Shown: positions 10,807-21,689 of the stretch, one piece after another | Layout of the letters: each line of letters begins with the position of its first letter | Numbering within the stretch: the first letter of the stretch is position 1 | NCBI GenBank assembly: GCA_019096065.1 | Contig: JAGUCH010000002.1 | Span: 570,501 to 634,500 of the forward strand | DNA length: 64,000 nt | Direction: 5' to 3' | Source: Paracyclopina nana | Taxonomy: Eukaryota; Arthropoda; Copepoda; Cyclopoida; Cyclopettidae | Position numbers and translations under genes: made by a program | Notes under the pieces: model-generated | What the model saw: only the letters and a program-made list of their open reading frames with translations | Database searches by the model: none | What the model was told of the DNA's origin: nothing

Positions 10807-13800
10807 ATGCCAGCTGAGCCAATGAGTTATAAAAAGTTAAGAAGACATTTGGATGAGTTGGGCTATTATCAGCCTTTGGTCCCTGAAGCCTTGCCACTTG
10901 TCGAAGCTTTGCTCAATGACTTACTGGCAACCACACACAACTTGAAGTTGTGCAAGGAGCAGAAAAGGAGCAAATGTGACTGCCAAACTTCACTAAAAAA
11001 TAGAAAATCCTCAAATGAAACCAAAGAAGAGAGAGAAGCTGAAAACTTGCAAATCATAGCTCTAAAGAGAAAAGTTGGAGATTTGCAACTTTTGCAACAT
11101 GTGATGAAGATTTTTAAAGGTTGTTTTAAATGTACTAAATTAATGCTTGTTTTCCCATCAGGAGTCACTGGAGGTGATCAAGAGTTTGCAATGCGAAATC
11201 GAAGAGCGAAACAAGAAACTCTTGAAATTGGAGTTGCTTCAAAAAGCCCAAGTGGTGACACAAAATGACAAGTTGTTCAAGCCAAGGATTGAGCTCACTT
11301 CACTTGTGGAAGACAACTCCTCCTCATCTGGTCCAACTTATGACAATGTCGCTGCTTCAAGACAAAGCGACAAGGTTGATGTCATCCGGATCTACTCCGA
11401 AAAGAACAAGAGTCTCGAGAAGGAGAACCAAGCTCTCAAGGATGATCTCAAAGCTGCCAAGCAAATGCAGTCAACTATTGAAAAATATTGGTCTCAACAG
11501 GTAGAATTCAATTGTTGTTTTCATTTAATGCTGGAATCTGGATGCTTTTTTTCGCAGTCGATCCTGGAGAATCCTGGTGACAAGCGGAGTGACATCATCG
11601 AAGAAGATCCAGAGAAGTCTGCTTATGCACTCAAACTGCTGAAGGAAAACAGGAGTTTGAAGGAGAAATTGGCCAAACTGGAGTCAGATGCCCCAGTGTG
11701 CTTTCATGGCCAATGCTTGCCACCAAAAAATGCCAGCACAAATCCAGGCAAACTTTGTGATGAGCATATCAGGTCATCTGTCGAAGAAAGCCATGTGGAC
11801 TTTCAAAACAGGCAAACCACCCACCTCAAATCCCAAGTAACTCTATTCAATATTAAATACATTAGTGTTTTAATTCATTTTTACTTAGATCTCAAGCTCA
11901 AGGCTGAAAAGACACCCAGTGACCTCAGTTCATGGCCCTTCTTATTCAGATAAAATTGCCCAAAAAAATCATCACCACTTGAACCATCAGCACACTCAAA
12001 TTCATGAGCTTCAAGAGGAATTGAGGAAATCTCTGCAAACAAATCAAGAGTTGAATCGAAGAGTGGCAGAGTTGTCGAAGATCAAGGATAACCTCAAAAG
12101 CAAAATGGCCACGATGGAAAAGCAACAGGCCATTCTCTTGAAAAACACCAATGGGGCCAAAGTGACTGAGATCCTGGATTATGTTGAGAAACAGAGAAAC
12201 ATTTATCGAAACAACATCCAGCAACTGCTCAGCAAACTTGATCCGGATGGACGAGCTTTAGGTATAAGCCAAGTGAAGGACCAACTTTTTCGATAGATGG
12301 CGCTTTGTGAACAAGTGTTTTCGGAAAAACTGTTTTACATGAAACTTGTCACATGAGTACGCCCAGCAATTATATTGGCTGATCAGCGGAGTCAAGCTGT
12401 AAAAATTTGGTTTCAACAATGGAACGCTTGAAATTTTACGTGATTTGCATTTGGTTTTATGGCTTGAAGGGGCGCTTTTTTGTCTGTAGGTTATGTCGAA
12501 TTATTGAAGTTTTCGGCACAAGTGCTCCCAAAGCTGAACGATTGCCAACTTTTGATCCTCTATGAAGCGCTGAAATGTCAAATGTACTTGTTCAAGTTGC
12601 TTTGCTAGATGGCGCTGCAAATCTAACAACTTTACGTCTTTGCCTTATTGCCATAAAGCAACGAATGTCTGCCTCCTTTCGGCTTTTTGACGAATTGAAA
12701 TCTTTTTGAATAGTTTTTCATACCTCAATATTTTTTCAAAATTATTTGTACATTTTTGCAGAGGAATTGGAGAAGTGTGAAGAACAGAAGATTCCTCCAA
12801 GGAAAGGCCCAAGTTCAAGGGAAAATCTGGAATTGGGTGAAGCATCGCCATTGCCTGAAGTGACAATTGTTTCGCATAGAAAGCCAAAAAAGGAGTACAG
12901 CCCAGCAGCCTACAAAAGTTCTTCTTCCATTGAGCCTGAAGAACCCAACTTGAGAATTGACAGCTTTAAATCAGAAAATGCTAGACTTTTGTTGAAAATT
13001 CGAGCTCTGGAGGAAAAAGTTGCCCTACTGGAGCATCAGGCCGCTGAAGCAAGAAAGCAGCTAAATCAAAAGGTACTTTTACATTCATTGCAACCAGATG
13101 CATGTGTACACGTTGAGGGCAGCTGGGGGCGGGCGCACTGTGGATCCATTTTATAATGCAGTTAAAACTTGCTACTCACTAAATATAATAATTTAATAGT
13201 ACAATTGAGAAACCAATAGTGTGTTCCAAAATTGAAAAAAAAATGGTTTACCCTACTTTAGTTAATGCATTAAAAATTCAAGTTTTAGTTTTAATTTTGT
13301 GTTTGACTTTTTTTATTAGTGATAATTAGGACAAATAAGTTCTTAGTTTTCTATATTTGATTACTTAAGGCAGTTGCATTTACTGTAAAATATTGTTAAA
13401 ATTAATAATTAAAGGTATCCTTGTTAGGATTTTCAATTTCCTTTACTTTCACAGAAAATATGTAATTGAGAGATTTCTGCATGTGTCAATTCACATTAGA
13501 TTGCGGGGGGCTTCGCGCGCTCCGCCCCCAATCACCATTATGTTTCAACTTTTTGCTTATAGGTTGGCAACATCAGGGAAGAAACAAGCTGGAATCAAGG
13601 CAAGTACCAAGAGGACATTTTGGCTTTCCAAAGAGAAGTCAAAGATCTCAATTTGATGCTCAGCCAAAAGGAGGCTGACATTCGAGAATTAATGGCCGAC
13701 AAGGATTCTTTGCACCAACAATTGGACGAAAAGGCCATTCGAATGGAGAGCCTTCAACAACGGCTGATCGAGGCTGAGAGCCAAAAAGTCAACGCTGAAG

Positions 13801-15082
13801 TATGCCATAATTACTTGAAATGACGCATTAACTTTTTGCTAATTAGTCAGTGGAGGGACAAACTTTTTCGATAGATGGCGCTTTGTGAGCAAGTGTTTTT
13901 GGAAAAACTGTAGCGCTCAAAACTTGTCACGTGATTTTTAGTGGCAATTCGATCAGGCGGATCATCGGAGCCAGGCTTGACAAATTTGGTTTCGACAACG
14001 AAAAGCTTGACAATTAGCGTGGTTTGTAAAAGGTTTTATGGCTTGAAAGAGCGTTGTTTTGTATGTAGGTTATGTCGTATTAGTGAAGTTTTCGGCACAA
14101 GTGCTCCCAAAGCTAAATGATTGCCAATTTTTGATCTTCTATGAAGCGCTGAAATGTCAAATGTACTTGCTCAAGTTGCCTCGCCAGATGGCGCTGCAAA
14201 TCTATCAACTTTACGCCTTATAATATTGAATTACAGAATGCGAAGAGAGGCCAGTTTCGCAAGATTGAGGATTGCATGGGTGAAATTGAGAATTTGCGCA
14301 GGAGATCAACCAGTTATGAGGGCAAAATTGAGAGATTGCAGTCGAGGCTTGAAGCGGAGCAAGAGCTGAGTCGCGAGGTTCGCTCAGAGAATGCCAAACT
14401 TAAGGAGGATTTGGATCAACTCCAATCGGATTCCGACTCAAAGTCAGCTCGAATTGAAGATTTGAGGTCGCACATTCAACGCTATGTGACTGAAGTCAAG
14501 AGAATTGAGGAGCTGTTGGCCATTCGCGAAAGGGAGCGAAGTGAGGTCTTGAACCAGTACAAAATGCTCAACGATGAGGCTGAGCACTCCTTTTTGAATG
14601 GGAGAAAGCTCGAGTCGAAGGTGGAGGAGCTGCAAATGGAAATCCAGACCAAAAACCAAGAGTTGAAAGCCTCCGAAATGAGATTGACCAACATGGAGCA
14701 AGATCTTGTCGAGATGTCGCTGGCCAATGACAATTATCGGTCACAAGTATGTTTATTTAAAATAATAGTTAAAGCTATTATTATGTTTTTTTACTAGGTC
14801 ATCAATTTGAGCACCCGAGTGGACATTGCTGAAACTGAGATGAGAGCGATGAGGACTCAGGAATCCTGGCTTGGCTCGGACACTCTCGAGATCCAGAAGC
14901 TGAACGATGAACTTGTCGAGCAGAAAGCTCAATTGTTGGAACAAATCGCCAAGCAGGCAGAAGAAATCGAGGAGTTGACGGTACAAATTCGCGAATTGCG
15001 ATCAGAGTTGGACAGGCTGCATCAAAAGCAAGACATTGACAATGCAAGGCAGTTTAGTCGCGACGCAGAAAAGCGCCATTGA
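10807..15082 (+). CDS. CEP135: CEP135-like centriole coiled-coil protein
   Basis: Coiled-coil protein of the CEP135/TSGA10 family, needed for centriole cartwheel and triplet assembly. Eight deduced exons join in frame: 10807-11100, 11162-11500, 11558-11836, 11889-12261, 12762-13072, 13563-13799, 14237-14746 and 14798-15082, about 875 residues (human CEP135 is 1,140). The N-terminus, YKKLRRHLDELGYYQ followed by LPLVEALLNDLLATT, matches the conserved CEP135 N-terminal segment. Exon 7 contains the family block IEDLRSHIQRYVTEVKRIEELL. The remainder is heptad-rich. The exon 1 donor (CAT|GTGATG) is the least certain junction. Introns 4 and 6 each carry a copy of the same ~360-bp element. Exon 8 is partly duplicated downstream. 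Confidence 0.9.
12277..12645 (+). mobile_element. Intron element copy A (~365 bp)
   Basis: Lies in CEP135 intron 4. Starts near CAACTTTTTCGATAGATGGCG and ends near TAGATGGCGCTGCAAATC and ACTTTACG. A second copy (13852-14225) has the same landmarks throughout, including GTTTTCGGCACAAGTGCTCCC and TATGAAGCGCTGAAATGTC. Copies carry AGATGGCGCT near both ends. No coding capacity. Probably a short non-autonomous interspersed element of unknown class. Confidence 0.75.
13852..14225 (+). mobile_element. Intron element copy B (~370 bp)
   Basis: Lies in CEP135 intron 6, in the same orientation as copy A, and is roughly 80-85% similar by eye. It occupies nearly all of the intron between the exon 6 donor and the exon 7 acceptor. 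Confidence 0.75.
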
Positions 15083-15240
15083 TTGCATTTCGAAGGCTGC
15101 TAAAACCGATTGTAATCTATTTTGTCACTAAAGTACTGAGCATTATTAAGTAAGCCATTAAAAGAAAAGTATCGTTGAAGGTCGGCTTCGACTGAGGCCA
15201 ATAACTTTAAATTGTAAAAAGGATTGGCATGAATAAGTTG

Positions 15241-15425
15241 AAATGATGAGGACTAATCCTGGCTTGGCTCGGACACTCCCGAGATCCAGAAGCTGAACGA
15301 TGAACTTGTCGAGCAGAAAGCTCAACAGTTGGAACAAATCCATAAGCAGGCAGAAGAAATCGAGGAGTTGCCAGCACAAATTCACACATGGCGATCAGAG
15401 TTGTGCATGCTGCATTGACATGCGA
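15241..15425 (+). pseudogene. Partial duplicate of CEP135 exon 8
   Basis: Begins near ATGATGAGGACTAATCCTGG and copies about 180 bp of CEP135 exon 8 (from about 14846), at roughly 88-90% identity. It is only 160 bp beyond the true stop. A missing base and several substitutions prevent an equivalent reading frame. It sits between CEP135 and the convergent release-factor gene, whose stop is at 15443-15445. Confidence 0.9.
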
Positions 15426-15442
15426 GAACAGTATTACTATAA

Positions 15443-16573
15443 TTAGGAAAGGTCTTTTATGGCATCGAGCAGCTCAATGTCCTCGAGCTTTTGATGCCAT
15501 TCGTTCAATATGCCATACCCATTCGCGCCTTGGAGAAAGCTCGCGATGTCTGGCACAGTCTTCACCTCTCCCAATCTGTGCTCGGTGATTGCATTCCTGT
15601 TGTAATTGTAGCTCCTAATTTTCTCATTGCGGTCCATGTTGCCCACCTGGCTTTTCCTCGTCCTATTCAGTGCAGCCATTTCAGCCTCGTACTTGGCGTT
15701 GTAGAGCATCTCCTTGATGTACCTTCGAGCTTTGCGCTCATTCTGCACCTGGAACCGCTCCTCCTGCACCTTGACCGCGAATCCGGAGGGCAGGTGCGTG
15801 ATCCTGCAGCAGGAGTCTGTCTTGTTCACATTCTGCCCGCCTTTGCCGCTGGATCGCATGTACTCGATCTTCAAGTCTTTCTCCTCGACAGCGATGTCAT
15901 CCTCATCCGGCTTGGGATAGACTGCCAAGGAGCAAGTACTTGTCTGCAGCCTGTCACTCTTGGTGCCAGTGGATGGCACCCGTTGGACCCTGTGGACTCC
16001 ACACTCGTATTTGAGGGTGCGAAACACGTTCAAGCCTTGAACGCTTAGCTTGGACCTCTGGATGGACTTGAGGCTTGAACTCACCGGGTAGTCTTCGCTC
16101 TCCAGGACTTGAATGTCAAATCCCAAAGATTGGCAATAGCCTTGGTAGAACCTTTGGATTTCGTAGGCCAACACGCCGGCTTCCAGGCCGCCGGCTCCGG
16201 CTGTCACTTCAAGAAAAGCATCCTGGTGATCAAACCAGGATGAAGTCAGTAAAAGTCTTGATGACAGCTTCAGTTTCTCCTTCAGCTGCATGTCTAACAA
16301 TGACAAGTCCTTCTTGGCCAAGGCTGCCAACTCCGGATCAGTGTCATTGGCCATTTGGCGGACATCTTGGAAATCGCTCCAGCTTTTCTGCAAATCCGCT
16401 TGAATTTCCTTCAGCTTGAAGAAATGCACGTGAGTCTCCGTGTCCAAGCTGTCAATGTGCTTGATCACTCTTTGAGCCAGGTGGAAATTGTCCGGATTCA
16501 CTGAGTAAGGCCTACTTGTCTTGATCGCCTTGCAAATGGAGAAAATTATGTGGCGTTTGAAGAATGTAAACAT
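15443..16573 (-). CDS. MTRF1L: Mitochondrial peptide chain release factor (RF1 class)
   Basis: Single-exon 376-residue class I release factor that should hydrolyse peptidyl-tRNA at stop codons on mitoribosomes. The basic, hydrophobic N-terminus ([18 protein letters not shown]) fits a mitochondrial presequence. A PCRF domain ([15 protein letters not shown]) is followed by the codon-reading region [20 protein letters not shown], then the catalytic [11 protein letters not shown] with the GGQ motif. PST fits the PxT tripeptide of RF1-type factors, so MTRF1L-like is preferred over MTRF1. The loop after PST has one extra residue, and the usual His of GRxHTS is Gln (DRLQTS). The start is 90 bp from the divergent OAF start. 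Confidence 0.9.
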   Translation of the reverse strand: MFTFFKRHIIFSICKAIKTSRPYSVNPDNFHLAQRVIKHIDSLDTETHVHFFKLKEIQADLQKSWSDFQDVRQMANDTDPELAALAKKDLSLLDMQLKEKLKLSSRLLLTSSWFDHQDAFLEVTAGAGGLEAGVLAYEIQRFYQGYCQSLGFDIQVLESEDYPVSSSLKSIQRSKLSVQGLNVFRTLKYECGVHRVQRVPSTGTKSDRLQTSTCSLAVYPKPDEDDIAVEEKDLKIEYMRSSGKGGQNVNKTDSCCRITHLPSGFAVKVQEERFQVQNERKARRYIKEMLYNAKYEAEMAALNRTRKSQVGNMDRNEKIRSYNYNRNAITEHRLGEVKTVPDIASFLQGANGYGILNEWHQKLEDIELLDAIKDLS

Positions 16574-16663
16574 GATTTGGCTGTTTGTTTACATTGTGGC
16601 CATTTCGCGAGTTTTCTGGTAGCGCGCCCAGCTGATTCGTCAAAATGTAAACAATGGGCAAAA
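16574..16663. promoter_or_regulatory. 90-bp bidirectional promoter, MTRF1L/OAF
   Basis: Everything between the two opposite start codons is 90 bp. It contains TTGTTTACATT near the release-factor side and its inverse AATGTAAACAA near the OAF side, symmetrically placed. GCGCGCCCAGCTG lies between them. GTTTAC resembles a forkhead-type site and CAGCTG an E-box. No TATA box is visible. Confidence 0.6.
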
Positions 16664-17652
16664 ATGACGCACGGAATCATCACAAGTGGGAAATTATTTT
16701 TCCTGGCCTTAGCTTGGCTCTGGTGGCCTTTGCTCGGCACCACCGGTGAATTGACCGTCTTTGTGAGTCGCAATCGAACCCATCCAGAGTCTGGAGTCGT
16801 CAAGCAAGTCATGACTGGCAACTCGAGCACTGACACTGTCATTGTCGAATACAAAGAGGTATTGTTTTTCTACGTGATCCAGTTGCGACATTGTTGCTCG
16901 TAACAGATGAAAGGAGTGAGCATGTCTTCGAATGAAATGGAAACTTATCGTTCCAAGTCCTTGAGATTTTCTTATGGTTTGACAATGCAGTTGTTGGTTT
17001 GCTTATGAGACTTGTCGAATGAATAGCTCATGCTTTTACTTTTCAGCCTGATGGAACGCTCATCACATTTCTCACCGACTTTCGAACAAATGCTCACATT
17101 GTGCGACTCATCATCCCTGGCGAAGAAGAACTGCTCGAGCCCAAAGCACAGACCATTTGCTTCATCTCGTTCTTCAACAATGATCTCATTTCTCCGGAAG
17201 CTGTCATGAAACTGAGGCAAAAACATCCTGGCACCATTCGTGTGGCGGATGAAGATTTGGGCGAAATCGTTCAAGATTCCGCCATCAGAGTGCATGCTCG
17301 CAGTTCTGCCTGGATCTCATCGCATTTATCGAAAATGTGCAAAGAATCTGCCTACTCGTCCAAGCATGAGCTGTTCAACATTTTGCACCAGCAAAACGAC
17401 GACTTGGTGGGCAAACCAGAGGAAAACTACGAGAACTTGAGGCGTTGCTTCTCCATTCCATTCGAAGACATGGACACTCCTTGCATCTGTTCGAGACAAG
17501 TATGGCTCAACTGGATGCCATGTGCATTGAAATATTGCAGAAACAAAGACGGCGAAGGCGAGCATCGGTGTGGCATCAAGACGTGCCAAAAGTGCATGAC
17601 TTATCGCTTCATGGCCAAATCGAAGGCTTTCTGTCCTTGGGACGAGCCTTGA
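16664..17652 (+). CDS. oaf: Out at first protein (OAF)
   Basis: Secreted protein of the OAF family, first known from Drosophila; molecular role unclear. Deduced exons 16664-16858 and 17047-17652 join in phase 0 to 266 residues (human OAF is 273). The N-terminus from MTHGIITSGKLFFLALAW is a signal peptide. The second exon shows family hallmarks: PDGTLITFLTDF, ICFISFFNNDLISPEAVMKL, LRQKHP and the cysteine-rich end with CICSRQVWLNWMPCALKYC, HRCGIKTCQKC and FCPWDE. An upstream in-frame codon at 16550 would place extra residues before the signal peptide, so the internal Met is chosen. Confidence 0.95.
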
Positions 17653-17682
17653 AACTCTGACTTATTTAAAGAAAACTCACCT

Positions 17683-17688
17683 AATAAA
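17683..17688 (+). terminator. Poly(A) signal of OAF
   Basis: AATAAA 31 bp after the OAF stop codon. Confidence 0.7.
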
Positions 17689-18029
17689 ATTCATTCAGAC
17701 AGCCTTTGGCAAGGCCTTTCTCCTGATAACATCTACAATTTGCCATAAATTGACCTTAATTGAGTCGACAGTTGCACTTTCCTCATTCGAAAGCACCATG
17801 GCATTTGAGTCTAAGTGCACTTTTGAAAAACACTCAAGATACCCTGTGTAATTTACACTTTTAATGGTTGGAAAGCCTATTAACTGGTTTCGTAAGTATT
17901 TTGTAACAATGAATTATGCATTTCTAACTCACGCCTCAGTTTGCTCAGCCTAAATGGTCACTCCCATTTATGACAGTGTTGCATAAGGCTCACATAAAAA
18001 TTACCACTTTTATGTAACCAGTTACAAAA

Positions 18030-20028
18030 ATGCCCCAGGCAGTTGAAATGAATTTGCTGAAGGCTGCACTGGCTGCCTTGCTTTTTGTCATTTTTGCTTA
18101 CCAAGCACATGACCAAATGGTGAAATTCATCGAAGGCCAAACCATGTTTTCTTCTTTCACTGAGTCCAACTCAGCCCTGGAGCTGCCCACATTCACCATT
18201 TGCCCCAATCCTCAATTTAGAGGGGAAAATGAGAGCATTTTTGAACTTGAATCCAGCAGCCCCAGGTGGAAAACCATCAAATTGGACCCTAATTCCACCT
18301 GGGATGAACTGTGGAGTAAAGCAACTTACACTGCTGGAGATTCCATCACTGTTCTAAATTCAGGCTATGGCAGCTTCAATGTCAACCTGTCTGCCCACAG
18401 TGAGAATACACTTTTCCTTGGAAGCTGTGTCCTCGTCAAATTCAGTGGGCCCGTCAATGCTGGAAGTTCTGTGGTCATAAGTGTCAAGTTCCCCTACAAA
18501 GATCCTCCCTCACATCTCACTGTTTACACTCATCCATTTGAAGAAAGGTTAGTTTTGTTAACCCTACAAAATGTCCTGTTCCCGGGTCGTGGCACCATTT
18601 TTAAAAAGTACTTTCTTTGAAGCTTTTCACTACATACACATGCAGTTCATGTTATTGAGTGAATTAATAAACCCCATTTTCAGTCAGAAATCAGCTGAAA
18701 GTTAGCTGATGAAAAAAACTGAGAGTCATTGAGACATTGACCTCATTTGGCTGAATTTGGCTGAATAGAGAACAACACTGAGATAGTTCAAGGATAATTT
18801 TTTCTTGCATTCAGAGATTTTGCTGAGCTGGTTTGCTTTGGTTTTTGTATTTTAGTGAGACTCCTTTCTCTGTGTTTTACTTGCTCAGGAATAGTTAGTT
18901 TCAGGCATTCTTATTTACGCCTTAATGATCCAATTCTCATTTTGATGTTGCAGTTATTATTTAGAAACTTTGAAAGTCGTCAAGTGCTGACATTCAGTGC
19001 CATCTATGAACAAATTAAGCAGTTTTTGTAACAGAAATCAGTAATGAAGAATAAATAGATGAAGTCAATAACAAAGCCCAATTAAGCTTCAAAGTGTTTA
19101 CAAATTGCCATATATTAGCAGTTCCCAAATGGCTTCCCAAACTCAAAATCACAAAGAACATTGCTTTTCTTGAACGTAGCCTCGCAGGCTCTTATCCAAG
19201 TTGTTATCCTGTCACAGAAATTCAGCCCCTTTTTGCATTCCAGCTTACAACGCAAATAGATATTAGTCCCGGGTCACGGCACCATTTTTTCAAAAGCCTC
19301 ACCGAGTCAATTTTCAAATGGATTTTTTCAGATTCAATATTGTGCTTGGCAATCCCTCTGAAGGGAGTCCAGCTGACACCATACCAATCCCATCCATGAC
19401 CACCTTTTTAGTCAAAAAGCTACGCAAAGAGAAGTTAAACTCGAATAAAACTCCCTGCATGGCTTACAACCCTGGGGATTCAAGGTCATTGTGCAAAGCC
19501 AAAAGAGTGGCTAAAACCTTTGCTTCAATCCCAGGAGTTTGTGCCATACCTCAAGTAAGTATTTTCCCTTTCAAATACTTAAAAAACCAATAACAAGTAA
19601 CTTTCCTTCAGGCCAAATCATTGCTGGCAATTGGTGGCTTCAATGATACAGATGTGAAGCCTTGTCCTGTGAATACATCTGTGTATTCCTCTACCCAATC
19701 ACAGCTGATAATGAGCTTATCAAGCTCTAAATTCGAGGATTGCTTGCCTTCTTGCAAATTTGAGTATTACAAGTACTCAACGAGAGTTGTGAGGCGTAAG
19801 CCCATTTCTGATGAGACCAAGCTCTTTTTCCAATATGATTCCACAGAGGTTGAAGTGCAGCAAGAGTTGCCCATTTTTGATGCAATTTCCATTGTGGGCT
19901 CAGTGGGTGGATTGCTGGGCTTGTATTTGGGCTTTTCCTTTCTGGACTTTGGCTCCTTTGCTATAGACCAAATTCTGCACAAGTTCAAGCAAGGCAAAAA
20001 AGGCCAATTTGTTCACCCTATGATATAG
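18030..20028 (+). CDS. DEG/ENaC sodium channel subunit, short
   Basis: Trimeric amiloride-sensitive-type channel subunit. Deduced exons 18030-18547, 19332-19554 and 19612-20028 join in frame to about 385 residues. TM1 lies at residues 9-25 (LKAALAALLFVIFAYQ), followed by the post-TM1 FTES...LELPTFTICPNP block. Late in the protein come KFEDCLPSCKFEYY and TM2 with GSVGGLLGLYLGFSF, where GFS fits the GxS selectivity filter. Typical members have 450-700 residues, so the cysteine-rich finger/thumb region is reduced. No N-terminal HG gating motif is present. The N-terminal cytoplasmic part may be on an unseen upstream exon: the ATG lies just before CCCCAGGCAG, which resembles a 3' splice site. Confidence 0.88.
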
Positions 20029-20314
20029 AAAAGAACTAAAAAATCAAAATTAAATGTTTTACTTAAATTGAAAATACATGTGTTTTTTCTGGGCCTGAAA
20101 TGGACTAATGAGGGGCTTTGCGGGGCTAAATAATCCACTGTGCTGCTGAGCAGGAAGCCTGCTTCTGGCATCAAATGATGAGAAAGCCACTTTTTCTTGT
20201 GGTGTTGCTTTTTTGGCAGCAGCAAAAAAGAAATAAAATCTGATTTCTGAAATGTCAGAGTTGAGCTTTTTAAATGCCAGCCAATTTTGAAGCCTGAGAC
20301 TCTTATTTACGTCA

Positions 20315-20840
20315 TAGTCAGCTGTTGGGCTGCTGACCGGCGCGCCGAAGCTGAATGTAAACAAAGCTCTTAAATTAGCTGCCAAACTCCAACTGGCTAA
20401 TTTACAACTTTGACACCTATCAGTGCCAATAAAAGTAAACAAAGTCAGCTGTTGTGCAACTGACCGGCGCGCCCAGTCAAAGAAAAATGTAAACATAACA
20501 TAAAAAACATTACTTATCAGCTCTATTTGGTTAGTAAATAAGGAAACTTGTCAGCTGATAAAAAAAGCTCTAAGCTAATATTATTAAAAAATAATGTTTG
20601 TTCACATTTGTCAACTGTTGTGCAAATGACCGGCGCGCCGAGCCACAAAAAGTAAAGAAAACATTAAAAACATAGTTTTAATGATCGTTTTTAGCTTTAT
20701 TTGGCTAGTAAATAGTCAAACTTGTCAATTGAATTAAAAGCTAGCTGGCGTTGTTGAAAAATAATGTTTGTTGACATTTTGTCAGCTGTAGCGGAAATGA
20801 CCGGTGCGCCGAGCCACAAAAAGTAAACAAATCATAATAA
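20315..20840. repeat. ~155-bp tandem units with CAGCTGTTG..ACCGGCGCGCC
   Basis: Four diverged units. Each has GTCAGCTGTTGTGC, then TGACCGGCGCGCC, then GTAAACAAA within 60 bp, at about 20320, 20445, 20610 and 20785. Confidence 0.75.
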
Positions 20841-21689
20841 AAACATTGGTTCCAAGTCTGAATTTCAGCTTTTTAAATTAAGGTAAAAACCAAAAAAGTG
20901 AATAATAACTATTTGTTGACCGGCTTGAAGCCAAAAAAAGCATTAAAGACAGGCAAGAAAGCGGAGCTAAATGTCCAGCCTTTCTCATGATTAAAGATGC
21001 TGAATGAAGATGAGATGATCATTTTTAGGGCTTGCAGTCGAGCTTGGGATTCAATGAAGCTCCATTAATCTTTGCCATATCAGAAATGCCACCAGACTGG
21101 AATATGCATATTTTATACACACACACACTGCTGCAAACCTGGCTTTATTCAGCAACTTGACATTTTTTTTTCCTCAGCTCATTTCGCGTCAAATTCAAAT
21201 ACTGAGCATTATTTGTGATTCATCAGTTATCAGTTAGCACCATCATACACAAATGAGCTTGTTTTATGCATGTTTTCCAATTTATAGCACTTTTTGAGGG
21301 CATTTTTCGCACAGTGTGCTGGTATCGTGATGTGCTCACCACCAGCACGCTGAGTGCGTTTTTGCATAGCAAAGGGGGGAAAACATCATTACTTGTGAAT
21401 TGGCAGTATTTTTTGCAAAAAAACCCAAAAAAATGGAAGTATTGTTGTGATCGTTTTCTTCAATTTCTGCAGCTATAATTGCTTTGCTGCAATAAATTGG
21501 CCCTAGTTTATTATAATAGAGTGTTATCTCCTAATAGAAAATCTTCTTCTTCTTGTTCTTCTACATTGCATTATGGCACACACTGAAGATGACAAACATT
21601 GGAAGCTCATCAAATCATGCACTATTAAGTTAAGTGAGGTTGGGAGGAATTTCCGCCAAATAAATGTTCCTACTCAGCTTTGTTGACAT

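Noticed and set aside
15491-16048. 185-residue plus-strand ORF
   Set aside because: Shadow of the release-factor gene on the opposite strand.
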